This document shows, in pieces, positions 50,901 through 64,000 of a stretch of 64,000 bases of DNA. Positions within the stretch are counted from its first letter, which is position 1. The number at the start of each line of letters is the position of its first letter. The stretch lies in the NCBI GenBank assembly GCA_013398615.1, contig VZSR01001685.1, forward strand, positions 32,891,630 through 32,955,629. The letters are read 5' to 3'. Origin of the DNA: Brachypodius melanocephalos (Eukaryota; Chordata; Aves; Passeriformes; Pycnonotidae). The notes beneath the pieces are model-generated. The model searched no databases. It worked only from the letters and a program-made list of their open reading frames with translations, and was not told the origin of the DNA. A program made the position numbers and the translations under genes.

Positions 50901-53900
50901 TAACTTGATCTCCCTGTGTATGGAACAGAATATTGATATTTTCTTGAAATCAGAAGTAAATGTACATACCTGAGTAATATGATTTTTTTCTTTAACTGGT
51001 GCGATCTGTAAAATGTTCAAATTACTGGATAGTTTCTTGAGTTAAGAATGGAAATACACTTTATAAATATAGTTGAGTCACAAGATTATTTCACAACCAT
51101 TTAAAAAGAGCTCATTTTCAAAGTGCAGATGAAGCCAGAGTTAATTAGCACTAGTCACTGGAGAGAGCAGTACCTTACCTAATTTTTTTTTTTTTGCTTT
51201 TGCTAAGCAGATTGCAATTACTCCCCCAATAATACTGGGATAACAAAGTTCAATACATAGAAAAAGTATTGACAGCATCAACAGTGCATCATGGCAGAGT
51301 AGTAACTAAAGGACAAATTGAGTTAAGCCTTTTTGTTCAAATCTGGAAAAAATATTTATCCTAATAAAGACAGGTACTTTCAACATGGCTTTCATGGTTT
51401 TCTTGCAATCCCGAAAGACTGAAAAGATTAAAAACCAAGAAATCTTAAATAAGCATTAAATACTTTTATAATTACATACATCTGTATTGTTTTATACAGA
51501 TGTTTACAATTGGGAAGGCAACATTAGAACAACTAAAGGTCTTTTCTATGTATAAGCAAGAAGGACCACATGTTCAGGAAACTGAATAAAACCCATTTAT
51601 TGTCCCTGCAGGCTTGAGGTTTGGGGATTTTTTTCCTGTTGTTTTGCTTTTTAATTCTGGTACTTCATCTTGATACAGCTTGCCAGCAGAGGTTAAAAAT
51701 ATCCTAGTTCCATCCCATCAAGTCTTAATAATACTGCTAAAGAGTCAGATATCAAATATTGCTGATGAGATCCCAACAGTCATGGGAATGGCCAAATCAT
51801 TCCATAGCAGTACAGCATGGTCACTGCAAGTACAAGGCTGTACAAAACCCAGAATTTTCATTATTGTCCCTAGAAAACAGTGAGTAATGCCATCACTGTC
51901 CTCCAGATCGAGTTGGAAAATGAAAATAGTCTTGCAGTTCAGTCATCATTAAATTTTAATATGTGATGAAAAGATAGGTTGCTCTATTTAGCTCAACATG
52001 CAGAACAAGTCTCTCAAAAACCCTGCTGTAGGTAAAAGCTGAAGTCTACAGGACACAAAATGCTTTAGATTTGTAACTACTCGGCAATATACAGCGTTTT
52101 GTTTTCCAAAGGACTATGTTAGAGAGACATGCTGTAAAAATCCAGAGATGCTGCCAGCAATCAGGCAGTTGGGTGACCTAGAAATCTTCTCTGTTATACT
52201 TCTGTTTGCTTGCCAGTTCTTCATGTTCTGTCCTGAAAGACTGTTTTGTTTTTGTTTACACAGCTCTTGTAGGCAGAATGAGTAAACCTTTTTTCCCTGC
52301 ATTTGCCAGGTTTCACTGATACACTATTGGCTTCTCCGTTTAGAGGCTTTGGATGGGCATTTCAGAATATTTGGTTTGAGCAGAAATCAATTTTCACGTC
52401 ACCTAAAAGAAAATATCCTTTTAGAGCTGAAAGTATTTGGAACTATCAGTCAGGTAAAATTGTGGATGAAGTTTACATGTGGTTTAGAAAAAGAGCTCTA
52501 GATGTAAATCTTAGTTAATCTGAGTCAGGATCAGTAGGACACCTGCTAAAAGGAAATCCTTGTGGAAAAAAACCACCTTTCCCAAAAATATCCCAAATTT
52601 TCCATCTTCCTCCTTCCTTCTACCACTACCTTTTCACTGTAGGTGCTATGTCTGTTCTGCTGAGATATTTATAATCTCTCCATTCAAAGCCCTCCTTTGG
52701 GGGTCTCTGGCTGAGCAAGGAAACAAGGCAATGGGAGCTCTCAAAGGAGAAGCAGTTTTATTTGCTGCCTGAAATATCTTGGCAGAGACTCATTAAGCAT
52801 GCATGGGAAGAGCTTAGGCAACTGCCTGAGATATTTGTGATAGCTTCTGCTCAAACTGCCAAGTATGTGGTCCTCACTGAAAACAACAGTTCAAAATTCA
52901 ATAATTTATCTTGCCTTTTGGAATAGCAAAGATTAAAACTGTACATTTTTGACATGTGGAGCACTTTTTCACTTGCCGTTGTCTGAAATGAAAAGAAAAC
53001 AAAAAAGAAATGATTACAGGGTTTATTTCTAATTTTCAGAATAACTATTTTCCTTTGAGTGGGATCTAATCACAGTGTGTTCAGAGTAAGGGCAGAAAGT
53101 TTCAGAAACCTATACGTTCCAAACAAATATTTTAAAAAGACATTTATTTGTCTCTTGATCAACAGATACTAAAGAAAACTGTAAAAAGAAATGGTTACTA
53201 AAAGTAGAGATATAAATATAACAGAGGAAATATAAATTTAAACACTTATAAAAAGCAGGACTTGTATAGCCAATTTCACTGCAAGATCCTCAAAATATAT
53301 TAAAGATTAAAAAGCTTAAGACTTCAGTTGCAGTATATTCTTACACTGAATATTCAGAGACATTAAAATAAAGATTCTACTATTTAGAATAATATACACA
53401 ATAAAAAGTAAAGTGAAGCTGCTACAGAAATGTTAACACTTCCATCACCAGAGCTTGTAATTTAACATATTCTGCTAAAGAATAAGTTTTTATAGCCACT
53501 TGGAGAAATTACCAGAAAAATCAGAACAGTTTTTTCAACATTAGATTTTGCATTTCATATCACTTCTCATAGCTACTGTCCACTATTGAACATTTTTAAA
53601 TCTTTGCTGCTCCTGCTCCAAAATTCTCTGAACTTCATTCTCTGCTCTGTAAATTTCTGCAAGTTTGAGAACAAATGAAAATAAGCTATTTCACACTTTT
53701 GAAGTAGAATCAATTTTATTTTGTAGCAGGTTAAAATTAAATACTCTAAAGATAGTCCTTAGTTTGCCACAAACAACCTACATGACTATATTCAAGCCAC
53801 TGAGTCTAATTTTCCGTGTTCCTATAGATAGCAAAAAATTCTTCTACACTTGCCAACTGCAGTGTTTTGTGCATATACTCAGCTATCATCTCACAGTTCT

Positions 53901-54245
53901 TCTGAAATCTATGAAAACCTGGAAAGACACTGAATGCATAAATGTGAACCATCCATCTCCTTTTCATCCGTTTTCAAAATGCACACAATCCATATCAAAA
54001 AAACACTTTAGGCTGGAAACAGGATATGCTCTAGGCACTAGCTTTAGAAGAATTTAATGGACCATAAATTTTACAGCATATAAGCAGCAGAAGCCTGCAA
54101 ATACCAGGCAGACACTTGCTCAGTTTAAGACCAAAATAATTTTTTAATTTCCAAATGTAATCTTTCACACTGCTGTGTGTACCTCCAAGAGACATGAGTG
54201 CAACCCCTGCACCCAGCACAACTGAGGCTTCCCTCACACTGGAGT
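48000..54245. other. Unique DNA, no gene seen
   Basis: AT-rich, non-repetitive sequence. A 110-bp open segment at 52344-52453 has splice-like borders but no recognised similarity. Positions 51181-51195 are a T-rich run. An open frame of 130 codons at 53665-54057 resembles no family that I know. Confidence 0.55.
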
Positions 54246-54266
54246 CATCCATCCATCCATCCATCC
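54246..54266. repeat. (ATCC)n short microsatellite
   Basis: Five consecutive CATC/ATCC tetramers. The tract is short and probably only slightly variable. Confidence 0.85.
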
Positions 54267-54829
54267 CTACCAGCAGGGCCCAACTTGTGCATGCTGCCTT
54301 CTTCCACACAAGGGATGCGCTCTGCTTTGAAGCAGTTCATCACCTGGATAAATAATGCTGCTGTTTGTTTTGACAGTTAAAAAACTACCACAGTATCACT
54401 GACATGCCACTGAAGATGTCAGAAGCCAGGCCATTTCACTGTGCTGAAGTGCTTTTCCTTCTATTGCCAGACCTATAACGAGATTATTGAAATGATTCAA
54501 CAATAGTCAAGCTGCAGCTATAGATACTTGTTGAAAGTAAATAATAAAAGCATTTTATCAGAATTGCTGTCATTTTCCTGTTGAGGGATACATCTGTTTC
54601 ATAAGTACATTTTTATGTGTGCCTGCCTTATGTGAACCTGCTCTAATTTAGTTACACTGATAGGTACAGTTGTAGCTTTCTTTCTAACAATATTAACTGA
54701 TGAATAGGGCAGTCATTTTCAGGCAGCAATTTGCCACGGCTACAGTCAAAGTGGGCTGGATTGAGATTGCAACCTAGCAAGAACTAGGATTTTATTATTA
54801 TTGTTGCAGTTACTTTGCTGTTAGGTTGG
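54267..54829. other. Unique DNA, no gene seen
   Basis: No recognisable feature in this interval of about 560 bp. Confidence 0.6.
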
Positions 54830-54892
54830 CTTTTTTCTTTCTTTTTTTTCTTTTTTTTTTTCCTTTTTTTTTTTTTTTTTTTTTGTCTTTTT
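54830..54892. repeat. T-rich tract
   Basis: About 60 bp almost entirely of T with a few C and G interruptions, including a run of about 21 T at 54864-54884. On the minus strand it could be the tail of a retroposed copy, but no body is recognised. Confidence 0.9.
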
Positions 54893-57800
54893 AAGCAGGC
54901 TACTTGTTTGGTATGCATTAATTTTAGACAAAAATCCAGTGCAAGGAAAACTAAATGGGGGTCAAAAACATTCTTCTAAGAAAACCAGCCTACAGATAGG
55001 AAAAGGTACAGACAACATCACCTTCCTTAGGCCCAAATTATGTCCAGAAATGTAAATCGTGGTCACTCAATTCTGCTGTCCAGCAGATATGCAAACAGTG
55101 AGGGACATTCTTAGCAGATGACAGCTAAGGAGAACTGCAAAGCAAGTGGATGCAACATTGCATTTCTGAGGAGAGGAATCTGTACCTGTACTTGGAGATG
55201 CAGGGAAAACACCTGCTGTTGTGAAAAGCAGGGGCTTTTGTACTCAGATCAAATGTCTAAGCTATCCACTTGATAACTCTAGATGCTGTTGTTCAAAATA
55301 GCAATCCCATAAACCCTGCTCAGGCACCTAAAGGCAACTAACTTATCCAGAAGCACTGCTCCACCTTTGCTGCCCAGAATCAACTTGACCACTTTCAACC
55401 AGTTTTAACTGACAATGGTCTGAAACATATGAAGTTCCACCCAGGAGTCAGTGACTTTACAGAGGAAAGACACGTGAACCAACATCCCCTACCTAAAGGA
55501 GATCAAGATTCAAGATCATAGGTTCCCCTTTCTGCCTGACTTCCTGGCTAATTAGCCAAAACACTGCCAGGTGTCCTGGGCACTGGTGGCTGGGGCTGCC
55601 AGGATCTCTTACCTCCATTTTCCAGATCCCTTAAGCACCAAACCTGTGGTCCTGTAAACATCAAGATAACACTATCTAATTTAATGTTTATGTGCTATAG
55701 GTTTTCAGCCCTCTCCCTTCCAGGGCTGAAAGTAGGGAAATGCTTTGTTCTTTGAACACTTACAAGGAAAACCCCATGGAGCTTTTCTCCCAGTGCTTTC
55801 CTCAGAGTAAGTTTGTCAGGAAAGATGTTTCACCCAAGTCTTCACCAACACACATTATTCCATCATGCAAAGCTGCATCAGACAGCAGCACCCACCTTGC
55901 ATCTATTTCCAATGGTTAACAAGTCAAGGCAATGAGAGATAATGAACAGCTCCAGGAGATGATCTGCATCTCCTCCTCAGTGAAGGAGTGGTTACAGTGA
56001 CACCCCCTCCCCACCACCCCACCCCTCCTGTGTGATGAGGCACAAGGAGAAAGGCAGGCATAAAGAAAACTATTTTATTGTTAAACAAATAATTACTTCT
56101 TCCTGGGTTCAGAGGCTCTAAAGGCTAAATTTATTGGAAATTAAAATGAGCCAATAAACAGTAAGATAAAACAAACACTGAATTAACAGCTTTTCAGCAC
56201 ACAAATTTCCACTGCTGTGAGTTTACAGACATCAGTCTTTAACTTACTTCTTTCTAATTTTCTAGATGCCTATTCTTAGCTAGCAAAACCTGTGTAGTGG
56301 GGAATTCTGTTGAAGCCCTCTTTCCTTTAATTTGCAAGGAAAGAAGAACAAGAGCCCAGTCAGCCTCCAGAGACAGTGGATTCTGAACAATATTGCAACT
56401 TGGCAATAATGAAATCCTTTCATCCTCTGTAATGTTTGCACCTGACAGTTAAATTCAGAAACTCTCAATTACTGAAACCTAGAAATATCAAAGTGTGCTT
56501 CAATATTGATTGCCACCACCACTCCAAGAATGTCTATTGGAAGAAACATGGGCACAAGCTGCCCATCTCCTGCTCTGCTCCAAAGAGATATGAGGCAGTA
56601 AAATTTTACAGGGTGAAGGAAATTTCACGATTGCAAAGCCAGCTTGAACTGCGTCAGAAGAGGTTTTTTATCAACTTTTATTTTTCAATGCTCTTCATTT
56701 TGCTTAGAAAAATACTGCTTTCCCTCACATTTATCTCCATCCTCTTCTTTTAAATAATTTCAGAAGGTGAAGGTTAAGCAATCAACCCTGAGGGAACACC
56801 TAAGTCAAAGGTTACTTTCAGAGGTATTTTCCTTAACTTTATTTCTATAAAAATATGCAATGGAAACAAGTTATCTGTTCCACAACAGAGAGGAAGGGAG
56901 AGCTACAGCTGCATGAGCTCAGAGACCTGGCATGATGTGGGCTGTAGAGGAAACCCCCCCCACAAAGAGCACTCCAGGAGGAGTGAAGGAGGAAGAAATG
57001 AGCTCCTCCCTGCTCCTGGGAGTCCTGCCTCTGCTTGGCTTCAGAGGAGCTGGCAGGAACACTGATGGGAGCTTCCACAGAGCCAGAACTTCTCTCCAGG
57101 ATATGAGATTCAGCACAGCACTGTTAAACACATCCTGAAAATCTGCCACGTCTCATGAAAAAAAGAATTGGAGGTGGTTTCCCCTTCTCCTCTGCAGAGA
57201 GGGAAGCTCCTCACACTGTTTGTATTACATCCAAATATCTTCTTCAAACAAAATATTTCCCTTGTGAAGCAGCACAGCCAAAAACCTGGAGGAAACCTTG
57301 GTACATCTTTTCCTCTGAGATGACAGTCCTTACTGGGAAAAATAAGTGCATAATTCTGTGACTAGGGAAGGCATTGACATCAGCAATGTGGGGTGTTAGA
57401 TTAAGAAAGGGAAAATACAGTTGAAATGCTATTGTTTCTAAAATAAAATCTGTTCTCTTTGCTTGTTGGCTTTTTTTAAAGGACTGAAGTCACACTGAAA
57501 TGCTTTATGTATACACATCTATAGATAAATAGTTGATTTATGCAAATATATTATGTATGTTAGGCATTAAAAGCCTAACTAACTGTGGAAGTTTATTTTA
57601 CCCAGAAAAAAAATAGATAAAAATCGTTGAGGGTAGGGCATTTTTCTTCTCAAAGATCAGAACAAGAAATCCTGGATAATACAAGAGGTTCCTGGACAGC
57701 ACAGTTGCATAAAAGGTAGGTTACCTTTCTTGTCCCATTGCATTATTTGCTATCACTTGTGTTGATAAAGATACACTCATCTTTTTCTTCCTAGTTACTT

Positions 57801-59519
57801 CTCAAAGCTTGCTGCTCTTGCATTTAAAAAGAAAATTTCAGTAAACCAATAGAGATAATTTGCTGTGCTTTAGAAACCCAACTTAATCTGGCTCTCTGTT
57901 TACAGTTGTTGTGCAGACAGCTGCTTGTTGTCCTTTTCTAACTAAAGTGATCACACTGAAAAGATAAATTTTGAAGCTTTCTAACCCTCTCCTGTGTCAT
58001 CTGGCCTGTGATCTGCAAAACCAGCAAAGTCTATTGCCCTAAACATTACTTCCAGCAACCCATACTTACATTCACATCCACCACAGATCTTCCCACAATA
58101 CCTTCAGCTCTTCCTTCAAGTCCTCCCACTTGCTGGGTCCCATCCCCATCAGACGGACAAATCTGTCGTAGCCTGTGTGGTGGTGGCTTTTCGTGGAACA
58201 GGCATCCAGCAGTGTGTTGAGGCAAACACATCTGTTCCTCCACTGGTGCAGCTACACAGCACACAGCTGCTGAGCTCATGCTGCAGACGCACTCTCAGTT
58301 GAGGAATTAATTTTGGCTATCCTTTCCTACCCACTTAGTAAATTTTCACTGATTTGGTATATTCGTATCTTGGAAGCCAGTTTTTGTGGAAAGTGGTAAA
58401 TGAGATCAAAAAAGGTGAGGTGAGAGGACTAAGATTTTGTGATTGCTTAAATCTTTTCACATAAAGCTAAGAATGCCTACTCTCAAAAAACATCTTTTAA
58501 AATATATTTTTTCCACCAAGCATTCTTTGCAAGGGGTTAATATGCCACAAGGAACAGAAAATCTGGAAAAAGAGGTTTTCAGACTACTTTTCTTGGGCCC
58601 AGCGTCTATTTTTTCATTTCCCCATTAAACAAAACAGCCAGTCATATGTAGGTTAATAAAGTGAACACAAGGGAGATGTACCTCTAAATTGGAGCCAGAC
58701 GGTGAATAACAGAGCAGGAATGTACTTAAACCTCTGTACCAGCTCGTGACAAGGTCTGCTCTCTGTCTTAGCCTGTGGATTTTGGAGAAAAGCTTCAGGA
58801 GCTAAGAGAAAAACTTTCAAGCTGACAAATACTCCTTGGCTGGAAAAGGCTCCTGTTTTAATTCAGCACAGATGTGACTTTTAATGAAAGCATTATGGCT
58901 TTGCAGCTGCACGGATGATACAAACCTTTTAAAAGGAATAAATGACTCAAAATGCTTTATTTTCACTGCACCATTATGCTTGACCTTTGCTGAGGTACAA
59001 TCCTAAAACCAGTTACAATGCTGTTTATGCTTACCTGTCTCTTATCCAGTCTAATCTTGGGAGAAATGGGGCAGCCTGACTCCTGGTAGATGAGGAAAGA
59101 GAACAGCCCCTACCTCCCATGTGGGACTTGAGACTTTGCAGGATTAGGTGCCTGGTGAGTATAGACACCAATGGTAAACAAAAAGGAAAAAATCTAAATG
59201 CACCAGACAGGGAACTGCAAAGAAATACTGGGTCACATTAACACAGAGTCACTAGATGACTGAAAACTAGGTCAATGTGAGGAACACTGGGAGCTTTTGC
59301 TACAGCAGTCATTCTCCAGAAATTAAGCTGGATCTAAGGGCTGGCTATTTGGCTCGCATTCAGACACCTGCTTCACACAGGCACAGGGGTAAATTGTAAA
59401 CCTAATTTCTTCCCTTTGTTTCATGTCTTAATTCTGCTGGGCAAGAGACAAGACAGACACCTGTGTAATAAACTTTTTTCTTTCATTTAGTCAGGTAGCG
59501 TCTTTATCTCACCTTGCTT
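54893..59519. other. Unique DNA, no gene seen
   Basis: Positions 55300-56040 are somewhat GC-richer, with a C-rich patch at about 56002-56028. Open frames on both strands around 56845-57149 and 58008-58279 overlap each other and have no similarity that I know. The block at about 58860-58990 (AT-rich, with TGACCTTTGCTGAGG near 58980) has an enhancer-like look. No exon chain is recognisable. Confidence 0.5.
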
Positions 59520-59830
59520 CTGTCTGATTAGGGTCCAGTAGTTTCTTTCATGGAGCAGCATCTCTGGGGGTAATTAACCACACGTACCTTACAACAGGAT
59601 AAATCAGCTCCTAGAGAGAGGCTGTCTCTTTCCACCTATAGAAGCTCAGACCAGACAGCTTTCAGATAGCCATTAAGGTGCAGCAAATCCCACCCTTATT
59701 ATATACAACTCCAGTGAGTAATTAGAAAAATAATGCTGAAGATCAAGCATATCTTTTTCATCTCGCAGAACAAGCGCTGTTGCCCTGAACATACAATCTG
59801 AAGTTAATTTTAGGTAAAACTTTTCAGTCC
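59520..59830. other. Candidate conserved non-coding element
   Basis: The block holds TAATTA (59571-59576) directly joined to AACCACA (59576-59582), a homeodomain-type core next to a RUNX-type motif, followed by a GATA-like core and a further TAATTA-type core at about 59720. It has balanced base use and no repeat character. This is a judgement from motif content; conservation was not tested. Confidence 0.25.
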
Positions 59831-62800
59831 ATCTTCTTTCCTGCTAATGTTTTTGTATATTTATTTCAGATTTGTTCCCCTACAAGGAAGCAGAAATCAA
59901 CCCCCTGTGGTCAACATTTTCTTTCACCCAAAATGCCCTATATTGACACTGCACTAGTCTGGCCCTGATTCAGGAGAGCACTTATCCATTTATTTAAAGA
60001 CTGCTGAATCAAGGCCAGAGGTACCATCCTGTGCTCAGCAGTGAACTAATAAGCCAAATATTGTGGAGTCAAGTTCAACATGCGGGCAAATTCGCATTTA
60101 TCAACTTGGATTCCTGTAAGTCTCCACATTTCTGAAAAAAATTTGGACTTTCACTGGTTATACTCTGTACTGGAGGTGCAATATGTTGCATCTTGTTACC
60201 TACTCGGTAGAGTTTTAGAAAATATTTACTGATGCTCATGTAAATTGTTGGCACAACAGCCTTCAATAATCGACCTATAAAATGTGTATAATATGCAGAG
60301 CATATGGAAATAAAGAAAGAACTGGTAACAGACCAGTTCCTTTCCTAGGGTAGCTAGAAAACGAAATAAGGAAACCCTGGACAGCTGATGAGAGAGCCTA
60401 AACAATTCTGTTTAAAGGGAGAAAGTTTAAAGTTATTATTCTTTAGCAAATCATCCTGAATGAATTTCATCATTCTTGATTCAAATGTGGGTTTTTGACA
60501 CTTTAATTATAAAGAAGCCATTCCTGAACCATACAATATGAACAGAAATGCCATAAGTTTAAGTAAAATGCTATTACCAGCTCATTTTGCAAAATTCACA
60601 GCCTCATTCAAATTAAACAGCATTTCTCCACAACAGATGAAATTAATATTACAAAAATGAAATTGTATGCATGGGTTCAGAAATATTTTAATTATTTTAT
60701 GCTTTCTATACATATGTATGAATGTGTGTGCGTATGTATATGGTTGTCAAGAATGGCATGCAGGCAACTTGCAGTTTAATAAGTATATTTTTCCCCCCAC
60801 AGTAAGATACACTCTTCTGTTCTTGGAAATGAGAAACATTCACTACAGCAGCATAATGAAGCAATGTTTGTTAAAGCAGGATATTTAGGTAACACATTTC
60901 TATTACCACATTACAGCATCCACTTAACTAAAATACAGATGACTCTATGAATTCACCTATTTTTTTTGCTTGTATTCTCTGCTCCTCATTTATTATTGAG
61001 CTGCCACATTTTATAACACACTTGGACAAGTTTGCTCCAGAATAAAGCACAACCAGCCTGCACAGTACAATGTTTACCTCTCACCCCTCATCTTTTTTTT
61101 CTTTCCCTTGCCTTTCCTAGTCACAAATCATTTTCACAAGCTCTGACTGATTGTTGTCAGTTTCCTCCCCATTTTAAATTTAACAAAAAACCAAACTTGG
61201 GCTCGATTTGTATTTCTTTCAGAAATGCATGCTTCTGAATAATGCAGGGTGAGCAGTTTTTTCAGGTATTGCATAATACTCTAGCTCAATTGATAACATT
61301 GTCAGCCTGTAAATCAGTTTCTAAATTTGCATGACAAGCACAGTTCCTATGATATTTAAGCTAGTGACTTCCTTTACAAATTTATGGACTCCTCTCTTCC
61401 TATAATACTAGAAAAACAGAAAGCTCTAGTGCTAAAGTATTTTGATTACAAAAGGTTGCAAACTCTGTTTCACATTTATGGGATTTCTGTTCCTCTGCCA
61501 TGCCGTAAATATTCAGGCAGCAAAAGAGCACTGCAGAGGGTACAAAACATAAAAGGAGACAGACTGTAAGAAACTCTTTTCAACACCAGCCAGAATTGGA
61601 GCCCTTTGCTCTACCACATACAAAGAAAACAAAAACAAAAGCAAAAACCTTTAAAAAAATCTTTCCTTAGGCAAGAGAGCAGACATCTGTAGAACTTCTT
61701 TTCTTATAAGGTGTCCTCAACTCAGTATTAGCTAAGGGAGAAAAGCAAGATGATAGTTGCAAACAGAAGCAGGAGCAAAGCAACAAACTTAATGTCCCAT
61801 ATTACCTCCATTTTCACATTCAAGGTAGAATAATTTTTAAAAAATTGTCTGGTTACATTGAAGGTAAATATGGCAATATTTTTATCCCACTGGCATTTAG
61901 GCAGCTTAGGCTCTCCCTGAGTTACTCAGTTCCTTACTGTACCTCCTTTGTCCAGCTCTATTAAAATACAGCATTAAAATGTAGAAGCGTATTAATTCAA
62001 ATTGCACAGTTGTATATACACAGACTGACCTGATTTATAAGAACAGTCTTCAGTAAGTACTTAACACCTTGAATCTCCAGCTCAGCTGCACTCAAATGAC
62101 TTATATTGGACTCAATTCTCACCTCAGCTTGCTCAAATACAAAACTCCCTGTGGTTTGGGGGGCTGGTGGCTAATCAAATGCCAACCAATTAATGAAAAA
62201 TAAGAGGTAAGATACCAGCTACACTGAAAACCACCAGCCAGCACAACAGGAAACAAGGCTGAGTGAAATTATAATTTCAGAATGCTATTAATTATTTGCA
62301 ACTGAAGAAGGAAAACAGTCTTGTGGTTAAGAACTTGTAATAGGACTTGGGACCAGACAAGTGGCCTGTTTCTTGGTTGTGATGAAGTTTCCCTGAATAA
62401 TTTTGTGCTGGCCAATTCCTCTTCCATATAATTTTCCTACATATGACATGAAAATACCTACACCTGTTTGTCTTCCTGCTTCTCTGTCCTCTTTCCTCAC
62501 CTTCACCCACAGAAACACTGGCATGGGAGGTACTCTCTCCTAAATGCCTGTTACAATTTTTTTTTCCTTTTCATGAAAAAATACCCCATGGAGCTTAGAT
62601 TAAAAGAATCTGACATGTAAAATTTGACAGTAAGACTGTTTTTCAAAAAAAATCTGTTAGAATTGCTAGAGAAAAACGCTGAGGACTCAGTGAAACTATA
62701 TCTATATGCTATTCATAAAAAACAAATGTTATGCATATTAAGATATTACATATTTCAACACTGTTCAACCTTAACATATCACAGGCCCTAAGCTTGACTG

Positions 62801-64000
62801 TAGAAATAATATTTTTTCAGTAATATTGAAGTGCACAAAACCTTCTGCAAAATAAATAGAATCAGCTATGAATTAAATATTATTCAATCTTAAATAAGTC
62901 TGCATATATAATTTTACTATAAAATCAATAACATTTTCCATTTTCTTATTAAACAATATAGTCAGCATTTTTCTCTAAGCAGGACTGTCTTTTGGTGAGG
63001 TTCTAGGGCTTATTTTATGCAAAACATCAAAGTACAGGGCCCACTTCATGAATATATATACTTTTTCTTCCAGCAACCTCAGCAATTATAAAACTTGCCT
63101 AATTTTTTTTTTAATCTGCACTGAAATACATTAATTGAATGGACAATGTGCACGCTTGTTAGACCACAAGGGGCTGAGTGACCAGATAAAAGCCTTTTTT
63201 ACCCTTATCAGGAGGCCATACCAATTGGTTTACTGAAAGACTTAAGTTATCTTCACACAAATATAATCCATGAAGTTTAAATTTAATATTATGTAAGACA
63301 AAAATGCAGAAATGCTAGGGTGCACAGGAAAAAGAAAAGCTTTTAAAATAGTTTTCCTCTTTTTTAGCAGTCTGTACAGCATGACACATCCCAACACATT
63401 GACTACATTAATATATGTATGTGTTAATAGATCAATACCCAGAACACACTTGCTCATAATGCATTACAGATGGTTCTCTGCTAATTATTTACATTTTGCT
63501 ATATGGAGGCTATGCTGCTTACTGCTTTGATGATACTTTGAGTTACTGTTTTGATGACTCTGAATAACTTTGAAGACTTCAAGGTGATGCTGTGTTCCAC
63601 TTACAAGTCTTCTCTTGTTCTTATATATGTGCTTAGCATGCAAATTGGAAGATTTCTATTTAGAGGCCAGACACTAAGTGAAAAACAATCTGTATCAGAT
63701 AATCTAAAGAATATAGTAACCTATGCTTCTTATTCATTGCTTATATACTTGACCAGTCAACAATTCAAAATCTAAAAATTATTTCTCTGCTTGCAATGTT
63801 TGTGTTGTTTTCTTAAGTCTTTGTGAATAACTATGTTCAATATCTATTCCAAGTTCTTCAGGAATAAATCTCACACACTGATCTACCCTATTAAGTATCA
63901 TCCTCTGTCAATTAGTTTTCTTCATCCAAAATCTTATTTCTTGATAACAAAAGATACTTTTGGAAGAGAAAACTATATTATTTAATGTAATTGAAAAGAA
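59831..64000. other. Unique AT-rich DNA, no gene seen
   Basis: No open frame exceeds about 75 codons. A T-rich run at 61093-61100 and several short A or T runs are the only simple repeats. No mobile element, RNA gene or exon is recognisable up to the end of the window. Confidence 0.6.

Noticed and set aside
53665..54057. 130-codon plus-strand open frame
   Set aside because: Its composition follows the local AT-rich base use and no family is recognised.
59440..59520. Possible LTR end around an AATAAA-like signal near 59467
   Set aside because: No LTR start, terminal dinucleotides or duplicated flank could be found.

Overview
This window looks like a stretch of nuclear genome from a bird, or less likely another archosaur. 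The evidence is a low-to-moderate GC content, few CpGs, no dense coding, and several CR1 retrotransposon fragments with the typical avian 3' terminus of short repeats resembling ATTCTATGA. A solo LTR of a type I recognise as common in bird genomes supports this. The sequence does not let me name the species. I find no convincing protein-coding exon chain, no rRNA or tRNA gene, no CpG-island promoter, no CRISPR array and no prokaryotic feature. The 64 kb is best read as a gene desert or the inside of a very large intron. Two assembly gaps (177 N and 100 N) are present.

Layout, left to right. Positions 1-6670 are unique AT-rich DNA with one (TA)n microsatellite. A CR1 fragment of about 0.9 kb lies in reverse orientation at 6671-7580. 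Positions 7581-20579 are mostly unique, with stretches whose composition resembles conserved non-coding enhancers and one unassigned 171-codon open frame (15987-16502). A diverged array with 22-bp periodicity sits at 20580-20863. At 24902-26256 lies the decayed coding region of a pogo/Tigger-type DNA transposase. It is interrupted by a small CR1 fragment and has lost one catalytic aspartate. Simple repeats dominate 27571-30001, including a TCTCC pentamer tract that contains the first gap. A solo ERVL-like LTR occupies about 34623-35025. From 39560 to 42860 there is a cluster of four CR1 copies of different ages and both orientations, with the second gap inside it. Positions 42861-64000 are unique sequence with short homopolymer tracts and more enhancer-like blocks.

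There is no set of genes working together here. The recognisable coding traces all belong to mobile elements: CR1 ORF2 C-termini and the pogo-like transposase. The most interesting items are the transposase relic with a surprisingly long open segment, the 22-bp periodic array, and the enhancer-like blocks. The last were judged by composition alone and need cross-species alignment. I did not find evidence of a new multi-gene system.
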